Source: CAZKTF01 sp964555565
GTDB lineage: Bacteria > Planctomycetota > JAJSAM01 > JAKLKS01
Direction of reading: 5' to 3'
NCBI GenBank assembly: GCA_964555565.1
Contig: CAZKTF010000027.1
Coordinates: forward strand, 1-21,838
DNA length: 21,838 nucleotides
The notes under the pieces were generated by a model. That model was not told where the DNA came from. It saw only the letters and a program-made list of their open reading frames with translations, and did no database searches. This document shows positions 20,848 through 21,838 of this stretch, in pieces (position 1 is the stretch's first letter; each line of letters opens with the position of its first letter). The position numbers and the translations under genes are program-made.

Positions 20848-21838
20848 GTGGCGAAGGGGTGGCGCGTCGAGAGGGACTCCCTCGGCGAGAAGAGGGTCCC
20901 CGCGGAGGCGTACTGGGGGGTGCAGACGCAGCGGGCGGTGGAGAACTTCCCGGTCTCCGGGAGGCCCACCCACCGCGCGGTCGTCGTGGCCTTCCTCCAG
21001 CAGAAGAAGGCCTCGGCCCGGGCCCTCCTCCGGCTCGCGGCGCTCCCCGAGGACGTCGGCGGGGCGATCGTCCGGGCCGCCGACGAGTGCCTCGCCGGGG
21101 GTCTCGCCGACCAGTTCGTCGTGGACCAGTTCCAGGCGGGCGCCGGCACCTCCTTCAACATGAACGTGAACGAGGTCCTCGCGAACCGCGCGCTCGAGCT
21201 CCTCGGGGCCGCCCGTGGGGACTACGAGCGGGTCTCCCCCAACGACCACGTCAACAAGGCGCAGTCCACCAACGACACCTTCCCGACGGCTCTCCACGTC
21301 TCGACCCTCACGATGCACCGCGCCCTCGACGCGGCGCTGGGGAGGCTGGCGGACGCCTTCCTCGCGAAGGGGAAGGAGTTCGCCCTCCTGGTGAAGAGCG
21401 GGCGCACACACCTCCAGGACGCGGTCCCGATCACCCTCGGGCAGGAGTTCACGGGCTACGGGCGCGCGGTGGGCCGCGCGCGGCGCCTCCTCGACGCGGC
21501 GGCGCGGGAGCTCGAGGAGATCGCCCTGGGCGGGACCGCCGTCGGGACCGGGATGAACTGCCCCCGCGGCTACCGGGCCCTGGTGGTGGGGCTGCTGGCC
21601 GAGCAGACCGGCCTCGCGCTCCGCCCCGCGGAGGACCTCCGGGAGCGCTTCCAGAGCCACCTCCCCGTGGCGAACTACTCGGCGGCGCTCCGCAACTTCG
21701 CCATCGACCTCGGCCGGATCTCCAACGACCTCAGGCTCCTCACGAGCGGCCCCCAGACCGGCTTCGGGGAGGTCTGGCTCCCCGCGGTCCAGCCCGGCTC
21801 CTCGATCATGCCCGGCAAGGTGAACCCGGTCATGGCCG
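20848..21838 (+). CDS. Aspartate ammonia-lyase / class II fumarase family, 3' end missing
   Basis: The gene runs off the right edge after 330 codons; the family is usually ~465 residues. It begins RDSLGEKRVPAEAYWGVQTQRAVENFPVS. It contains GAGTSFNMNVNEVLANRALE, SPNDHVNKAQSTNDTFPTA, SGRTHLQDAVPITLGQEF (184-201) and the superfamily signature GSSIMPGKVNP (317-327) with the catalytic-loop serines. The family makes fumarate from aspartate (aspartase) or from malate (fumarase). 'VENFPVS', 'NKAQSTND', 'THLQDAVP' and 'LPAVQPG' favour aspartase, while 'WGVQTQR' and 'NMNVNEV' occur in fumarases, so I leave the substrate open. The GTG start at 20848 is supported by ACGGAGGT upstream. Confidence 0.9.
   Translation, partial: MAKGWRVERDSLGEKRVPAEAYWGVQTQRAVENFPVSGRPTHRAVVVAFLQQKKASARALLRLAALPEDVGGAIVRAADECLAGGLADQFVVDQFQAGAGTSFNMNVNEVLANRALELLGAARGDYERVSPNDHVNKAQSTNDTFPTALHVSTLTMHRALDAALGRLADAFLAKGKEFALLVKSGRTHLQDAVPITLGQEFTGYGRAVGRARRLLDAAARELEEIALGGTAVGTGMNCPRGYRALVVGLLAEQTGLALRPAEDLRERFQSHLPVANYSAALRNFAIDLGRISNDLRLLTSGPQTGFGEVWLPAVQPGSSIMPGKVNPVMA

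Noticed and set aside
1..21838. CRISPR array, prophage or insertion-sequence genes
   Set aside because: No regularly spaced direct repeats, transposase, integrase or phage structural motifs were seen; the only mobile-like signals are the short intergenic inverted repeats and the toxin-antitoxin pair.

Overview
The window is very GC-rich DNA (I estimate above 70%) with densely packed bacterial genes, mostly GGAGG-type ribosome binding sites and frequent GTG or TTG starts. Several proteins suggest an environmental, Planctomycetota-like bacterium: a secreted HEAT plus von Willebrand A protein, an FG-GAP beta-propeller lipoprotein, and many lipoproteins or signal-peptide proteins of unknown function. 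Myxococcota or another high-GC lineage cannot be excluded. No gene in the window fixes the taxonomy.

Layout. Positions 2-3066 (+): a cut-off secreted helical protein, a secreted HExxH putative metalloprotease and a small membrane protein. Positions 3215-6305 (-): a HEAT/VWA protein preceded by a multi-pass membrane protein. Positions 6444-7067 (+): a STAS anti-sigma-factor antagonist and tRNA-Gly(CCC). Positions 7184-11340 (+): a seven-bladed FG-GAP propeller lipoprotein, a LysE-type exporter, a secreted thioredoxin-like protein and a lipoprotein. Positions 11312-11812 (-): another lipoprotein. Positions 12133-18293 (-): a leucine/isovalerate degradation cluster. Positions 18370-20673 (-): two paralogous lipoproteins and a secreted protein with an acidic tail. 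Position 20848 to the end (+): a cut-off aspartase/fumarase.

The main find is at 9473-10459. The thioredoxin-like protein has one in-frame TGA (9665-9667) exactly where the first active-site cysteine belongs, so the motif reads W-[TGA]-G-P-C-K. The frame then stays open through the rest of the fold, including the cis-proline, and a hairpin shaped like a bacterial SECIS follows the TGA. This is best read as a secreted selenoprotein with a UGPC redox centre. A TGC-to-TGA nonsense mutation is the alternative to rule out.

The leucine cluster encodes the last three steps from 3-methylcrotonyl-CoA to acetyl-CoA and acetoacetate: methylcrotonyl-CoA carboxylase (beta subunit, plus an alpha subunit split into a biotin carboxylase and a separate biotin-carrier protein), methylglutaconyl-CoA hydratase and HMG-CoA lyase. 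A VapC/AbrB-type toxin-antitoxin pair sits inside it in the same direction. Several junctions use ATGA/GTGA overlaps, which indicates translational coupling, and an intrinsic terminator ends the transcript.

Between genes, a composite inverted-repeat element occurs twice in opposite orientation (3075-3194 and 6831-6934). Its stems are kept by paired base changes, as expected of a dispersed element selected for structure. A different REP-like palindrome lies at 19558-19588. A 244-base stretch (11889-12132) with lower GC and several hairpins is unexplained.
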